Part shown: in pieces, positions 63,278 through 64,000 of the stretch | Numbering within the stretch: position 1 is the first letter of the stretch | How the letters are laid out: each line of letters opens with the position of its first letter | NCBI RefSeq assembly: GCF_003634755.1 | Contig: NZ_RBXA01000001.1 | Coordinates: 434,001-498,000, forward strand | DNA from: Flavobacterium limicola | GTDB taxonomy: Bacteria > Bacteroidota > Bacteroidia > Flavobacteriales > Flavobacteriaceae | Reading direction: 5' to 3' | Length of the DNA: 64,000 bases | Position numbers and translations under genes: made by a program | The notes under the pieces: generated by a model | Database searches by the model: none | What the model was told of the DNA's origin: nothing | The model's input: the letters and a program-made list of their open reading frames with translations, nothing else

Positions 63278-64000
63278 ATGGAAAAGGTAAATGGAAACAT
63301 TCTTTTTAGCGTAATTGTACCCGTTTACAATGTTGAAGAGTATTTGAATCAATGTATAGATAGTATTTTAGAACAATCATTTTCTAATTTTGAATTAATT
63401 TTGGTTAATGACGGTTCGACGGATAGCTCATTGTCAATTTGTTCAGAATATAAAAACAGGGACGAGAGAGTTGTATTAATAAATAAAAAGAATGAAGGAT
63501 TATCAGCTTCTCGAAATCAAGGGCTGTTAGAAGCCAAGGGCGAATATATAATATTTGTTGATAGCGATGATTTTTGGGTTGGACAAAATGCATTACAGGA
63601 GATTACGGACTTAATATACAAAACAAATGTTGATATTATTATTCATGAAGAAAGCAGGTATTTTTCTTCAAATAGAATAGAATGCAAATACAATCAAAAC
63701 AAATTAAAGTATTTTTCTGGAAAATTTGAGGAGGATGCTTTAGATTTGGTTTATCATCATTTATATGCCGCTAGTGCTTGGAATAAAATAATTAAAAAAG
63801 CAATTCTAATAGATTACGATTTGTTTTTCACTTTAGATAAAATTGGTGAAGATATGGAATGGTGTGCTAAATTAATGAATCATCTGCAGACCTACTGTAT
63901 TTATCCTAAATCATTTTATATGTATAGGCAATTAAGGCCAGGTTCGATAGTATTTAATATTAACGAAAAGGTAGTTTTGGATATTTTTATGTCAGTAAAA
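63278..64000 (+). CDS. Glycosyltransferase family 2, C-terminus beyond the right edge
   Basis: 241 codons in view, open at the right edge. FSVIVPVYNVEEYLNQCIDSIL and LVNDGSTDSS define the GT2 fold, GLSASRNQGLLEAKGEYI follows, and the metal-binding FVDSDDFW is near 92-99. It starts directly after the flippase stop (TAA then ATG). It builds part of a surface polysaccharide; the sugar is unknown. Confidence 0.93.
   Translation, partial: MEKVNGNILFSVIVPVYNVEEYLNQCIDSILEQSFSNFELILVNDGSTDSSLSICSEYKNRDERVVLINKKNEGLSASRNQGLLEAKGEYIIFVDSDDFWVGQNALQEITDLIYKTNVDIIIHEESRYFSSNRIECKYNQNKLKYFSGKFEEDALDLVYHHLYAASAWNKIIKKAILIDYDLFFTLDKIGEDMEWCAKLMNHLQTYCIYPKSFYMYRQLRPGSIVFNINEKVVLDIFMSVK

Overview
The window looks like a piece of a Flavobacterium-type chromosome (Bacteroidota, Flavobacteriaceae). 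The evidence is the AT-rich base composition, a gliding-motility/type IX secretion (T9SS) adhesin operon, head-GIN, DUF4175, SPOR and HU-CCDC81 families, glutamine and glutamate tRNA ligases of the flavobacterial kind, and TAnnTTTG-type promoter elements close to start codons. No prophage, insertion sequence or CRISPR array was seen.

Layout. (1) 1-20.0 kb, minus strand: a gliding adhesin locus. In transcription order it holds a small secreted protein, a beta-helix-like surface protein, a SprC-like protein with a gliding-type C-terminal domain, a SprD-like PorP/SprF barrel carrying a very long Ala/Lys/Asp helix and a SPOR-like end, and a giant SprB-like repeat adhesin. The adhesin is open for all 4392 codons in view and runs off the left edge. 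(2) 20.4-30.6 kb: mostly plus-strand housekeeping genes (holB, a DoxX-like protein, an acyl-CoA thioesterase, recA), then a lipoprotein/ECF sigma/membrane-plus-barrel operon, a PlsC acyltransferase (minus), trpS, dprA (minus) and an HU-like/SPOR envelope protein. (3) 30.6-40.8 kb, minus strand: a PIF1-like helicase, a Skp/OmpH-like protein, a methyltransferase, mnmG, ybeY and a DUF4175 protein. Three parS sites lie 46 bp apart around the mnmG/ybeY junction, with a fourth near-match past the other end of mnmG. (4) 41-51.8 kb: gltX and an SPFH protein (plus); a YtxH/holin-like/DUF6327 cassette and glnS (minus); folB and tRNA-Cys (plus); a LysE transporter, a head-GIN protein and rnr (minus); and a small DUF2007 protein (plus). 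(5) 51.84-52.58 kb: a 741-bp gene-free AT-rich block with repeated TTATCAACA-like nonamers, a candidate replication origin. (6) 52.6-64 kb, mostly plus: rpiB, tex, a short membrane protein, an SdpI-like protein, GH3, a DUF6909-like protein, then the start of a surface polysaccharide cluster (Wzz-like, Wzx-like, GT2 cut by the right edge). A DUF1294 gene, a jelly-roll protein and a 57-aa tatA gene lie on the minus strand.

The parS cluster, the nonamer cluster and the tendency of genes to point away from about 52 kb all suggest an origin-proximal segment. This is inference and needs a genome-wide skew plot. Functions below are assigned from motifs and architecture read by eye; no database search was run.
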